Assembly: GCF_910591885.1 (NCBI RefSeq)
Contig: NC_063283.1
Span: forward strand, 3,085,001 to 3,149,000
DNA from: Bombus terrestris
Taxonomy: Eukaryota; Arthropoda; Insecta; Hymenoptera; Apidae
DNA length: 64,000 nucleotides
Reading direction: 5' to 3'
Below, one piece after another: positions 40,191 through 53,065 of the stretch. A program made the position numbers and the translations under genes. How positions within the stretch are numbered: the first letter of the stretch is position 1; each line of letters opens with the position of its first letter. The notes under the pieces are model-generated. The model saw only the letters and a list, made by a program, of their open reading frames with translations. It had not been told where the DNA came from and did not search any database.

Positions 40191-41117
40191 TTTCATTTAT
40201 CATCAAAAACGAATAAAAATTATCGCCCACTCAACAGCAAGCCATCGAACCAGCAACGTTTCGTCGTACATCCTTTGATGCTGTACAGCGTGCAACTAAC
40301 ATATCGACGTCAGTAGTGCGCATATCTGATATGAATTGAAACGAGCTCTTAATGGATACCAGAGGTGATACGTAAATCTCGGTTCATAAGTATTATGACG
40401 TCTTTTAGTTTCATATAAAATATGATAATTATTTAAATTACCAAAGAAACGATCAATCGATCACGGTTTTGCATTATTTTGCAAAATAACCTATTTGTAT
40501 TTAAAAACGATACGCGTTAGTCTGAAAAATCTTCTAACGTAAACTTCAGTAAGAATGTTTTATATGAATTAGACGAGAAACGTAGTGTATATACATATAT
40601 GTATAACCACTATACACGTGTACATAACGGTAGTGTCACACCAGATTCAAGGTTGCACTCGATTGCTTTCCAATAGATTTCCCAATTTTCTGAATCAAGG
40701 AACACAATCCTGTGCAATTTCTATAAACACGGCGAACGCGGAAAATCGAATTGAACATCCAAATAGTCTTGAGCAAATAGTCTAGCTAACAAATAGAGTG
40801 ATTCAATTTATGACATTGAATCACGCTTGGATGGAAGAGTTGCAGTCGGATGCCTTGGTGAAACGAAAAAAGAAGAGACGTTTCGGTAGTACGATTTCCA
40901 AGATACAGTCTAGACTAGCAGTCGCCTTAAGAATGTGATCCATTGTTAAGCCGAGAATAGATTTGGATCACGTGGCGACGCCAGTCTTCCTCTCAGGCTA
41001 CGCCACACCCTTCCACAGTTCTTTTCTTTGTGAAGAACTGAAGAGTAATCGGGAAACCAAGGGACACGTGGCTACCACAAACGGATGAGCACGACGCTGG
41101 GATTACAAAAACTATCT

Positions 41118-41137
41118 CGATCGATCGATCGATCGAT
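41118..41137 (+). repeat. (CGAT)n tetranucleotide run
   Basis: Five CGAT units in a row. The run is self-complementary. Confidence 0.9.
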
Positions 41138-44100
41138 GCGAAGATCCGACGTCGAACGATCCGACGACGTATTGTGTGAGTCATAGAAGTCATTCGACGT
41201 TCTTGGTAGCAAAGTCCTTTTCATTTTATCCGAGGATATGAATCGAAAGCTGGGCAACAGAGAAAATTGCGTTGTCATCTGCGAGGAAAGTATAATAAGT
41301 ATGATATAACCGGGAAAGTTTATGCATTTTTGGAAAATTCCAAAGCTGCAAAAATGCACAGCATCCGCGTAATTGAGAAGCAGGAAAAACAGAGATGGTG
41401 CAAAGAAGATGATAAAAACTTCGGCCTTCTTCGGTTTAGAAATGCTAGGTAAAACGTTTTAGCTAAGGAGGGTCGTATATTCAATACAGCGACATTTGAA
41501 CAATATAATAAATATACCGAATTAGATATGTAAATTTTACTAGTGAATTTTATGCATTCGTGCACTTACAAAGTTCTTAAAAATGCATAAACATCTTGGT
41601 TATCGGGATTTGATTTTTACTCTTTTCTCGAATTAAGCGACAGCGAAGCGAAAGTAACGAGGGTTTCCACGCATCTTAAAAACGCTCGTCCTGCTGACAA
41701 ACGCTTTTTCCTCTTTGAACGTTCGTTCTTTCCTTTTTTCTATGACACATCGAGGTGTTCCGACGCGTTTGACGATGTAAGTACTACTCGAACCGTAAAA
41801 TGATTCTGGGAAGAAAGAACGTGACCTCTCGTGCGATGATTCACGCAACGTGAAACTTATTGTATCTTTAGTCACGCGTGATGAACAGAACTGTGGTCGA
41901 GAGAGGAAGAAGAATATGTAATTCGGAATCTTTCCGAGAACTACTCAAGACATCGGACATCCGCAACACGGCTTCGAGTTCCGGACTAACGGACGATCTT
42001 GAAACATAGAACGCTACTGGAATTCCCTAATTAGAGATAGCACGTCGGAAAACTATTTCACTCTCATCTGGCAGAGGTTCTGCTCGTCATCGTCACGACT
42101 GTTCAATATTTTATTTGATGGATAAGGCGAAGAGTTAAAGAATTTTTATCATTACGCGATACTAACATTCATTGACAAAGTAAGATTGTTTGCAGACCGC
42201 AACCCCTATGTTTACGATTTCAGTATCTTTCAGTTTGTCACGGTCATAGAAATTAAATAACACTGCCTCGAGCTTTCATATTATCATCGTTTGATGAACC
42301 AGAATCAAGCAAAGCGGAGTGATTAAATGCATATTAAATATAGACTCTGTATCAAGTCCTACATTCTATTTTTATCGTATCAAATTTTCGTATTGATGCG
42401 AAAATATTATTAAATGGTACAAAGTTTAATATACGTTTTCAATTAGTTAGAAGTTTGTCTTGTAGTTTGCTACCATCTACGTAATCTTTTTGTAATAAAT
42501 CAACTCAAGGAAATAGGTAATTTGATTTTTCTTAAATTGAACATTAGCCGTGTACTTGTTTAATGAAATTAAGAAATTGATCAAATATGCAGCTCGTTAA
42601 TAGTCGGAGAGTTGAAAGTATCTAAAATGTATTCAACGCATCGTAGAGGGCAATGATACTTATAGAGAGTTCAAGGGAACTTTTTCACTAGGAAAGGCGA
42701 TCTTTTTGAAAACAAATACATCGACCACTGATTCGACTTTACGAGAGCTATAAAGACGGAGTAAAGATAGACTTCTGATGAGGAGAAAGATTCGTGGAAT
42801 CTGGTCGATGTTTGGCTGGTAAAGTTTCAACGATGAATACGAGAATCTAAAAGAAGTGGTTGCTAAAGTATAAAGAACGCTTTGAAAAGCCAGCTCGCAT
42901 TGACTCGACTCAAAGTATAAAGATTGCTACTTGTGATTCTGACAGATTTCAACAATCCAGGTTTTCGGAATTCTAGCTAATATACGAAATGGTGCAATTC
43001 GATCGTTTGATCGTACCTTTTACTGTTCTCTAGTAGCTACTTCTCTGTAGTAACATCTTTTCGTGATCTTAAGAGAATTCTCAACCGAATTCTACCTATA
43101 CCTAAAAATTGCCCAACTTAATGACCTATTTTCTCTTAAATTACTGAAGTTATTTGAATCAAATTATGACCGAATATTCGACTAGTCGTGCTAAATAAAT
43201 TAAATGCACGAATTTTTTTTAGATGTACTTAGTAAATCGTTTATGAAGTGAAGAGTGGCCTGTTTTTACATATGGACCTACTTTGTCGATTTAATAGTAC
43301 AGTAACTTCGTATGATTCGTCACAAACATTTCCTTCAATTTTTAAAGAAATTCAAAAAAGTGGGATAAAATTGTCAAAAATCGATTTACCTGTTTGTCTG
43401 GTTTCTTAAAGATTAATATTACTTGATTTCACAAGTTTATATTTGTCAGAAGAAAATGGTATAAAGAATCGTAAATTCCAAATAATAAATAAATTCTGCG
43501 AACTAATATTTATAACATAATCCTTATTCTCTATACTTTTCGATTTATGATGTTAGAACAGTATGGTTTCTGAGCAGCTTAAATAACCCTATCCTACTAT
43601 ACCGAGTAAGATTTGATTCTTACGACAAATCGAACCGCGCTACATTCTCATAAAAGCGTGAAACGCTCTTCTCGTAAAAATTCTTCCCTGCGTTTATCTC
43701 GACAGAGACGCGAACTAGAACTCAAAGGAAATGTCTTCAAGGTGGTCGCATTTTCTGAACGAACTCGACCAAAAACGAATTCCACGATATCCATTTTCGG
43801 CGAGGGAACTTCGAAGCGTGGGACAACGCGAGAGAAAAATCAACGCGTCCTATAATTTTCGCGTTCGCGATGAAAAGTCCGACGTTAATGTCGCACTCGG
43901 CGGATGCAATTTAACGGTAACACGGCGATTTGCATAATTGGTCCAGATTGACTCTGTTCCGGTGGCTTGATCCGAATTGACCGCTGAATCGTTCAACGAG
44001 AAGAAAATCCGCGGCCTGGATGCAACGCTTGCAAACAACCGATAAAACATTCGAACGATCACGATGACTGGTAATGTCACCTTGAAGAAATGTGCAAGAG

Positions 44101-44387
44101 ACTGGACCGGAAATAAGAAGCGTCAGCGCAAAACTGGAGAGCAGTCGACTCGGATACAAATGAGATTACGCAATAGGCTACAATTATTTCAAACCGCAAT
44201 GTGATGAACGTGAAACGTGACGTCGCACTTTGCTAACTTCGTGATTATTGTAGCGCAATCTGTGTTGTACCTACTTTCTTGACATTTTAGAACGAAGCTT
44301 GTAGCGGAGGAAGATAATTTTCCATTTTTATAGAACGAATTTACCTCATAATGGATCGAACAATCAAATAATACGCCAAAGTTATGT

Positions 44388-44402
44388 AATAATAATAATA
44401 AA
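44388..44402 (+). repeat. (AAT)n microsatellite
   Basis: Five AAT units in an AT-rich stretch. Confidence 0.85.
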
Positions 44403-46740
44403 ATGTATAACGTTCCTGAAAATACAATGAATCATAGACATTCGTACGCTAATTTTAAAATTCTCCTCAATGATGCGGATGTTGGAATAACGGAGCTTAA
44501 TTAATTAACATTCTCGTTGTTCAAAATGATGAAACTTGTTTCGCGAAAACATATGAATTATTCAAAGTTGTTAATTGAGAGAGGATAATATGAATGCTTT
44601 TCGTGACTCATTATAGCATACTGTTTCCTCAAAGTACAAAAGTCGCAAACAAGTATAAGCCAAAGGATTTTCTGACGATGAAAAGATACTATTCGACCGA
44701 AAATAGTGCAAAAAACACGGAGAACGTTAGAGAAGCAATAAATAGGCATGGAAGAGGAAAGATGGAATGTACGTTTCAGCAACATTGGTCCACTCCGAAT
44801 GACGATCATCCGACGAGCAACAAGTAACAAGGAGCGTGAAATAACGGGCTGCCGAAGAACACGAACGTTCGTCGACGCGAAGAACATCTGTAACGCTACG
44901 TGACATCGACGCGAATCGGTTGGGAACAGCGATTAAACGGTCGAGTCGTAAACCGACTCGAAACTCGAAACGAGTCGTCAAGTTTGTGAACCAGGCCATT
45001 GTCTCCTCGCGCAATTATCCTCTAGGTGGAATTGGAACAGGGGGGGTCGTCGGTTTCCTGGGCATTCACGGGTCCAAGCCACGAGTTCGCAAAGCGAGCT
45101 TAATTCGAGAGCATATGGCGGCCGCTGGCACGCGTCGCATAATTTCGTTCCAATGGTCGGCGTGTTTGGAAAGCCTCGACGGAAATAGCCGGGCTTCAAT
45201 GAGACTCGGAAGTACAATGAACGCCACTCGCTAAGGGGATTCGATGATTGCCGCCTGGCCACGTTGTTGCATCGTCAACACTACCTTCGTGCCTCTCTCT
45301 CCCCATCTGTATAATTTTGCTCGCTTGTTTACACCCTCTGTATCGTGTCTAATTAATTGACACATAATTTCATACTTCGTGGACAGTAATAATTATAGAG
45401 TACATATGAATTGTTTAGAAGCCACACTTTGGATCAATTTCGGAAACGAAAGATAGGAAAAGAGTAGAAATAATGTATAGTGATGTAATCGTGGATTTAA
45501 ACCATTGAATGAAATACCGAATCGTCGTGATCGTCAACTTTTGAAAATGACGAAGCAAGTTTATTTGCCTGTTCGATTAGTGGCTAAATTTTAATATATT
45601 TTAGAAAAATAGAAAGCGAAAATAGAAAGTGAAATGAATTAACTTTATTTCTCGATGCAAATGTAAAAGGACTATCGCGAATAAATAAGTAATGTAAAAA
45701 TTGCAAAAATAACGCTCGAGATATCGGGCAATTAAACATCTAATAATAAATCAGACATTTCATCGCGATTCGCTTTGTTTGATTTGTTTTTCCTTAAAAT
45801 ATGGCTGGATGGTTAAACAGAGCTGGAGTCAAGGAGAGTCCCTCGTGTCAATTGCCACGACCTACTGTCCGAAATAACGGTGCAACGTTTGAGATGTCGG
45901 GACGAACGAGACTCTAGAAATCAGGCCACAATGGGACTTCGAAGAAAACTTATTTCTTACCCTCGAATGAAAATGTAACCACTTGCCAACGAGAAGAACA
46001 GAATCGACGAAAAGGTGTACAATGTATTTTTGACGATAAGTTTCAGCGTTCTTAGTTAAGTTAGCGGTATTGTATTTGGTCAGATCTTATTGCCACGATT
46101 AGCAGAACAAGAAAAGAAGGAAAAGAAGCGGTATTTTCGTCACAATTGAAAGTAGAGTCGTCCTCGACCGTGTACGTTTAAACGTTCGCGTAACTCGTTT
46201 TAAATTTCAAATGTGCGTGACGGGGTTACTTGGGCGTCGAACCGGTTCGGTTCGCGGGAACTCCAGCCATGGAGAAAGGGTGAAAGAGTAAACTGATGGT
46301 AATTTAAACCGTGATAGTGGCGCCCATATGCCACAGCTGGACTTTTATTTTAGTTCTATCCGTTCAACGCTTCGCCAGCAGAAAGCTTTACGATCGTCTC
46401 TCGCAGTAAACGTCCGCGTCTGTATGTTACGTAGAGAAACGCGCTTTTAAACACAGTGAGATTAAGAGACACAGTTTCGTTCGGAAACCGGATCCAGTTT
46501 TTCTTCAAGAACGCCCGTTTCAAAATCAATTCCGACATTGGCAACACCAACACCGCGGAGGAATCTAGGACTCTGCCCATTGCCGGAGTCTCGAAGGTCG
46601 ATCGATGAAACTTTCATCGTCCGCGAATCGAGCAAACCGATCGAATGTGACACGATTTTAACGATTGCAAAAATAACGTCGACTAAGACGACAAGATAGA
46701 CTAAGGACGAACTTCATTTCCGGTTTCTCATAGTCCAAAG

Positions 46741-46757
46741 TTATTATTATTATTATT
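46741..46757 (+). repeat. (ATT)n microsatellite
   Basis: About five and a half TTA/ATT units within intron 1. Confidence 0.85.
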
Positions 46758-46814
46758 TACTTATTTAATACATGTTCTCTGTTGATGGTAAATGATGAGA
46801 TCCGAAAATGTAGA

Positions 46815-47118
46815 TTAACGTTTGAGTGCCAAGCACTGCGCTGTTTAGATTTTGTGTCGAAAAGTCTCAGTACGGTATTTGAACGCTACGGACGATCGTT
46901 ATCTTGTCAGTAATTTTTATCGAACAAAACTTGAGATATTTATAAACTAATAGTACGCATATATAATATTATAGATGTATTTCATAAAGTAACAAATATG
47001 ACGAGCGCTATTGCGCTCCCTTCTTGTCTGCGCAATCGATTACGACAAGCGCTATCGCGCTGTTCGGGATTTTTCGACTCTGTTTTTTCAATGACCCCTG
47101 GCACTCAAACGTAATTAA
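46815..47118. mobile_element. TTAA-associated non-autonomous element with 14-bp TIRs
   Basis: ACGTTTGAGTGCCA (46,818-46,831) and TGGCACTCAAACGT (47,099-47,112) are perfect inverted repeats 295 bases apart end to end. The left end abuts TTAA (46,815-46,818), and TTAA recurs at 47,115-47,118 three bases outside the right end, which suggests a piggyBac-like MITE. Inside are two near-identical palindromic words, AGCGCTATTGCGCT (47,004) and AGCGCTATCGCGCT (47,048), and a related AGCACTGCGCT next to the left TIR. There is no coding capacity. Superfamily assignment is inferred from TTAA only. Confidence 0.7.
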
Positions 47119-48217
47119 GCATAGAACATGACAAAGTAATATTAAACTACATTAGGCGATTAAATAGTACGCTATGCGTAACAATGCGAGAGGATAGATT
47201 ATAAAAATCTACTCAAATCCAAATACTTTTGTAAAAGCATGAATTCTAGGAGTTGCGAACTACGGATAGTGCCATTAATCAACAAAGCAGGACGAAAGCA
47301 GTTTGTAGCGCTTCTCTGAGATTTCTCTGAGATTCGAGAGATCTCGAGCAAAGTTTGTTCAAGATGAAACTATAAAAGTTAGTTTGAACGCGGAGAAATC
47401 GTGGACAGAATAGTTCGAAAAGAAGCGTGGGGTTTTTCGAACAACTGAAATCGCGATAATCTGCGGATGTTGCGAACGATGCGTCGGCTGGTACGACTCG
47501 CCCACGGCTGGCACGTATCGTTTATAAAATTCTGCCCACACGTGGCACGAGCCTCTTCGTCGCCTCGATCGTCGTCTCATTGAGCTTAACGCTCTTGACC
47601 CGTTGCTGAGCCCTGCCTTAACGGCTTGCCTTTCCTACGCCCGTCCCATTGCTTTAAATCCTCGTCTAGCAATTGAGATTTCCTACGATCGTCCCGTGAA
47701 CAATTTCCATACGCCAGGTTTCGCTGCGTGATTATTTCTGTGCAGATCGTAGCAGACACTGACGCGCCATATCGATAGAGAATCAACGAATAAAATACAG
47801 CAGCGGCAATTTAAATACAATCGACTCATCCTTTCTTACTAACTACGCTTGCCGCACAATTAACGAGACGTTTATAGCGGAAATTATCGTATCGTCGCAC
47901 GTATTTGTCATTATAAGGATGAATATGTTTTTATATAGTAGACTCGTTAAAGCACGTAAACGCCAGATAACATGTTTCTGAATAGTATCAGTACGGTGTT
48001 TGCAAACATTTTACTGAGGTTATTTATGCAATTATGGGATATTTGAAAGTGTAAAAATACACGGACTGCGCATAATATGAGAGAATATAAGGAATATCTA
48101 GTCTAATCTCGTGATACTTGGTAGGTAAAATTCTTACTTGTGGTCACGAATACTTGAATTTTCATTCACAAATAAAGATTTCAGGGAAAAATGCGAGAAA
48201 TACAATTTGTACTTTAA

Positions 48218-48435
48218 TATTAGGTTGACCGAAAAGTGTTTTTCTTTTACAGACACGTCTTTTACAACAACGCATCTTTATACAAACATGAAATCTAATC
48301 TGTCGAACGTTGTGATCTTTATCTTGATAGAACAAAATGAATCATACGTATTTCGTCAAAATAATGTAAAACGAACAATGTTGTGCATCCATTATTCCCT
48401 TATAAAACGAAAGAAACTTTTCGGACGACCTAATA
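48218..48435 (-). mobile_element. Mariner-like MITE, copy 3, reversed
   Basis: This 218-base copy is in the opposite orientation to the other two. It runs from TATTAGGTTGACCGAAAAGT to AACTTTTCGGACGACC then TAATA. On its minus strand it carries an uninterrupted TCATGTTTGTATAAAGATGC, which is the empty form of the site where the LINE fragment sits in copy 1. Confidence 0.88.
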
Positions 48436-49489
48436 TTATCGAGTGAAAGATGGAAAAAACCTATTCGATGCAAAGATGACAAATTCATCAAGTTCTGTGA
48501 AAGAATTAACAGTTATGGAATGTACATACACAGTTATAGAATAAGTTTGCTCGTGAACGCACGACCGGACCATTGGTCCAAGCAGAACAAATAAATACGC
48601 TGTGACTAAAAACTGTGACTAAAGTTTGCGATCTTTGACAGAACTGAATCCCTTCGAGAGGCATTGAACTTTGTAAAAAAAGTCTAAGACGATTTCGGCC
48701 GGGATTAATTAATCGGATTTCCGCCGCTACGGAACATCGATTCTCGGACCGGATTTCCTTAAAAAAGGAGCAGAAGAGTTGCGGAGCACAGGACACGAAG
48801 TAAAACTTTCCAACGTTATCTAAAAGCCTTGTCCGACGAAGTTTTAAGCTTTCAGCCGCAATGTCCAGCAGTGACTCGATCGAAAACGTATAGAATCTCC
48901 ATTCGCGACATAGACTGTCGACCATAAGTACTGGAACGCGTCATTGGATTTTAAGTCGATAAGTTCAACAAGAAACACAAAACATCGATACGTGTGTTGA
49001 GTCGACATAAAGATTGACTAATTCAGTAAAACGAAGTAAAATCAGTATGATCTTCATGCCGATAGTTAGACGATGAAGTCATTTTCATATAGATAGGAGC
49101 GAGGAATATTTAACATAGCTACGATTATGTTAATTTTAAGCCTATTTTTGTCCCACAATATAGTAACTACGAGTTTGCTACTTCGTTCTCTTCGTATTTT
49201 TGTTACAAATTTTTTTAAATAAGACATTATATGACCGATATTGATACGATATCTTTTGCTTAGAATATATATCCATAGAACAAATATCTTTATCAAACTC
49301 TGTGATAGCCCATATATTGTACTAATAATTACTAGTATCGTCGTTCGATTCTTCGTAATCAAACGACGAGATCTGATGGAGTTGATCAGTTTGGTTTGTG
49401 TATGGTTGAAGTGTATAAAACAAAGAGATACTCTAATAGTTGTGGCAATATATGTCAAAAAATGGAACATCCAAAGCGTGTGGTTCTTG

Positions 49490-49730
49490 TGGAGACGCGT
49501 TTCTCCTTCGGGCTGCGGATAGGGCGAAGGGGTGTCGCACCCTCGTCACGGACGCCGCGACAGTTTTTTCCTTGCCCGACGGTGATCTCGACGCGGCGCG
49601 GCGCGGCTCGTTTTAACGGCCAGACAATGAAGAAGAATGTAAAGTGGCGCGGCGAGGTTCCATTGCCTTTCTCGCAGCCGCATTGTTGCCCCGTCACAGA
49701 CGCTCCGGGGAACGTTTAATCAAGACTCGT
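49490..49730. promoter_or_regulatory. CpG-rich patch in intron 1
   Basis: This stretch is much richer in CG than its flanks, with a CGCGGCGCGGCGCGGCTCG run at its centre (about 49,592-49,610), beside AT-rich DNA at 49.0-49.4 kb. It sits about 5 kb into the first intron, a common place for enhancers or alternative promoters. That role is inference from composition alone. Confidence 0.3.
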
Positions 49731-50815
49731 GCAAATGAAAATCGTCGATCACCCTTGTCCAATGAATCGTCGGTATTTCATTCTAACGATTTTCGATCGC
49801 TGTTGGACGCTCCACGCGACTCTTTAACATCGTCTCGCTTTGATCCACGCGACGAGATCGTTGGATTTTCGAATAAACGAAGAGAACTGGATCGGATTAT
49901 CGGGGCTCGATTCGATTCAATTATTTTCAGTAGAGAGAATGGATGAACATTTTCGCAGAATTCACGACAAGTAATCCCGAATTGCGCAACATACATATCA
50001 CTAATTTGCAATGTCGAGTGCCGTGTCATTAAATCCAGGTAATACGTTTTTACACAAAGTGAATCATCGACATGGCCCAATACACTCATTTTCCCCGGCG
50101 AGAACGCATGATTAATTATTACCGCGCGTAGAAGCAAGAATTCGGTATTGTTCTCCTATTTATTCACGGTTTTCGCATTCGTTGATACACATCGATTATC
50201 AACGTGCTTTCGATACTGTATTCTCTCCGATTTCGTGGAAACGAGTAAACAAATTATTTATCCACTGCAAACATTCAAAGCCAAATGACAATACCTATCA
50301 GGTAAACGCTACAGGTTAATTACGTTTAGCTAACTCCATACCCTATCTTGCATATGTAAATTGATATTTCTAGTAATATTTTACAAGACACGTGTTATCG
50401 ACGCTAATAAAATTTTTATCAAAGTTTTAAAAATTTTAAAAATTTTACAAAGAAATTTCACAAATTATTGGTTGTGGGAATTAATCCATAGTTTTAATTT
50501 CGATATCTCGGGTGTTCTTCTTTCGAACAGAATGTAAAAGCTATGGCGATCTTGAACGAACGCTGACCCGACAGAGATAAGACTTCCTAATCACCAACTG
50601 CACCAACCGTAAGCTCGTTCTTAATTACAGTCTTCTTACAAATTGGCAGATACGTGTCTGTTAACAAAGGCAAGAGAACAACGACACTGGAACTACGCAA
50701 TTGCGAGTCTTTTCCTTCTTTGCACGCAGAGAACACGTGCGCGAATGTTTCTCGATATAACGGAGAAACTCGTGTTCGTGGTTTACAGTTAGACGACATT
50801 GCTTTTTTCGCATAT

Positions 50816-50846
50816 CAGAGTTAATCATCGGCGTTGATTAACTCTG
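50816..50846. repeat. Perfect 12-bp inverted repeat
   Basis: CAGAGTTAATCA and TGATTAACTCTG flank a seven-base loop. It is too short to be a miRNA precursor on its own. Confidence 0.7.
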
Positions 50847-52934
50847 GTACGTGTAAACCGGTATGGATCCTAATATCGGTCGCCGGGAACAGGAAACGCA
50901 CGATCGGCATACGAAAAACGATTTTAGAATTCTACAGTGCTGTTCAAAAGTATATAGACACTTACTTTTCGACAGAGTGTAAAAGAGTCGCAGAACGATT
51001 TTTACTCTATCGGAGTCGTCGTAAAATATAAAAAGAAGAAAAGTTACAAACGGAATCTGCAAGTGTTAGACTGAACCGCCTTTGTCACTTAAGAAGACAA
51101 TTTTACAATCTGCTGTTTTCTTAATAACAAAAATAATAAGAGGTATATTACTTTCTCGTATTGCCTCGATTGATTTCTTGTTACAATAATAAAGTAGAGT
51201 TTTTAAAGAAAAGACTTGAGTCAAATAATGAAGATTGGGAGAAATCATTAAACGGTATAATTACCATATGTTTTAGTAACATTCATATATCGTTAATCCA
51301 AATCGACCAAAGTTTCTACATATTTATGAACAGTAGTATACGTCGTGAGTGCCGAGAGTACGAGAGAGCCCATAAATCGACTGGTTGGAGAGTAAGCGGA
51401 GTCACCGATAAGCGGAAGTCGCGGTGAATCGACCTTCCCCGTTAGACGCCGCTTATATTTATGATCAACCACTTAAATGAACGTCGCGCCGCACCGATAC
51501 AATCCGTATGCATATACTGTGTCGTTCGACGATCATGGAAATTACGTTAATTCGTTCCAAGTAAATATAGAATGATTCTATTCATGAATCATTCTCGCTT
51601 GACTCGATCGTAGCGTTGTGGTTGTGGTAATCGTTCGCTCTACTTAACCCTTGACTCTCGCGTTTTTGAATCGCAGCAAGTTCTCTGAGAATGAACAAAG
51701 ACAAAAGCAAAGACAAGCGACTTCTGATTAAACGCGATCGAAAATCGAATGGAAAGGAGAGATTAATCGGTAGAAGATCACAGATTCGCAAATACGATTC
51801 AACGAGTTTCTCAAACTCGTTTCAATCGCTTCGATTGGAAAGCAGAACGATGGATTAAGAAACAGACAATGAGACGTTCTTTCTATTATTTGTCACGCAT
51901 CGCTAATCTCTGAAATCCGAGCATTACCGCAGAAGCGCATAATTATTTCGACTACCATTCGTCAGTAGATTTGGTAGGTTTGTATTAGTTTTTAATAGTA
52001 CTGAATTTTTCCAAATTTTCAAATCAAACGCAAATTAATCCTATTGCTAAAAAGGTGTATAACGAAATTTCCTATAAATTTTCAATTAGGTGATTGCTTG
52101 TCATAGAAAAAGAATCTTCTTCGTCTAATTTGTAGTTTGAAAATTCGAGCAATCTACGGGTAAGGAGTTTTTCGAACAAAGTATCATTTAGTATTAGAAA
52201 CTACGATAAAAATCAATTCCATTGCTCTATAATATTCTATCATGCATAACTGTAGCACTAATAAAGATTAGAATAATCAAGTAAATCTTTTTTCCATAAA
52301 CTTGTCAAAGAGAAACAATGTGCGGATACTTTTAAACGACGGCGTAACAGAAAAAGAGAGTTTATACTGCAAATTCCTATTTTCAAAACCGACGATCAAA
52401 AATATTTTCGCGTTAGAAGAAAGAAAAATCACGGTGATTCGAACTTAATGTGGGCAACGCAAGCCAAAAAGTACGAGATGGTATACACGTACACACCTCG
52501 TCAACTCGAAGAACCACTCGACCATGTCGACGCCTTGAAGGAGGATGGATTAATCATCGATTAGAGGCAAACGATCGGGTTGACTTTGAGTGTAGCTGAA
52601 GCTCGTCTTGCCCAATGAATCATACGAACACACCGGACGTCCCAGACATCCGTCCACTGCCTACGAACTTTCTCTGTCTTTATTGACTTTTCATTCGAGT
52701 CAATGTTCCATGGTTATCATTTGCATCGATATTCTACTATGCAGCAGTTATTTTATTCCAACAATCGATAAACAAGCTTCGTAATATACTTATGCTATAC
52801 TTATCGATGGTACTCGGTTAATTAGCCTACATTAAAGAGCAATTATGAACGTAACTACGTAAAAGAGGGATGTATATTGTTTAACGTTTCACGACGCATA
52901 AACAGAGTAATATGTACGTTCAACCTGTATTTGT

Positions 52935-53065
52935 AATATGTAAGTTCGATGCTGTAAACGTTCTATAATAATAGTATACATGTACATTTTTACATTGGTT
53001 TCAATTTTCACGAGTACAATTATGACGGCCGTGTCTCGTTACAGTGTTAATGAAATTTCAAAAAA
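52935..53065 (+). repeat. Dispersed repeat family A, copy 7
   Basis: It shows TTGGTTTCAATTTTCACG, then GTGTCTCGTTACAGTG and TTAATGAAATTTCAAAA at the end, in family order. It preserves the CTCGTTACAG part missing from copy 4. Confidence 0.65.

Larger units (their letters stand above)
36201..46810. other. Intron 1 of the ADAM gene, segment 3
   Basis: This segment is intronic. It contains family B copy 3 and family A copy 6 side by side (36,215-36,560), a perfect hairpin at 40,149-40,190, a (CGAT)n run at 41,118 and (AAT)n runs. A broadly AT-rich, CpG-poor stretch lies at about 42.1-43.6 kb. Open frames around 44.9-45.26 kb occur on both strands without a recognisable domain. Confidence 0.5.
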
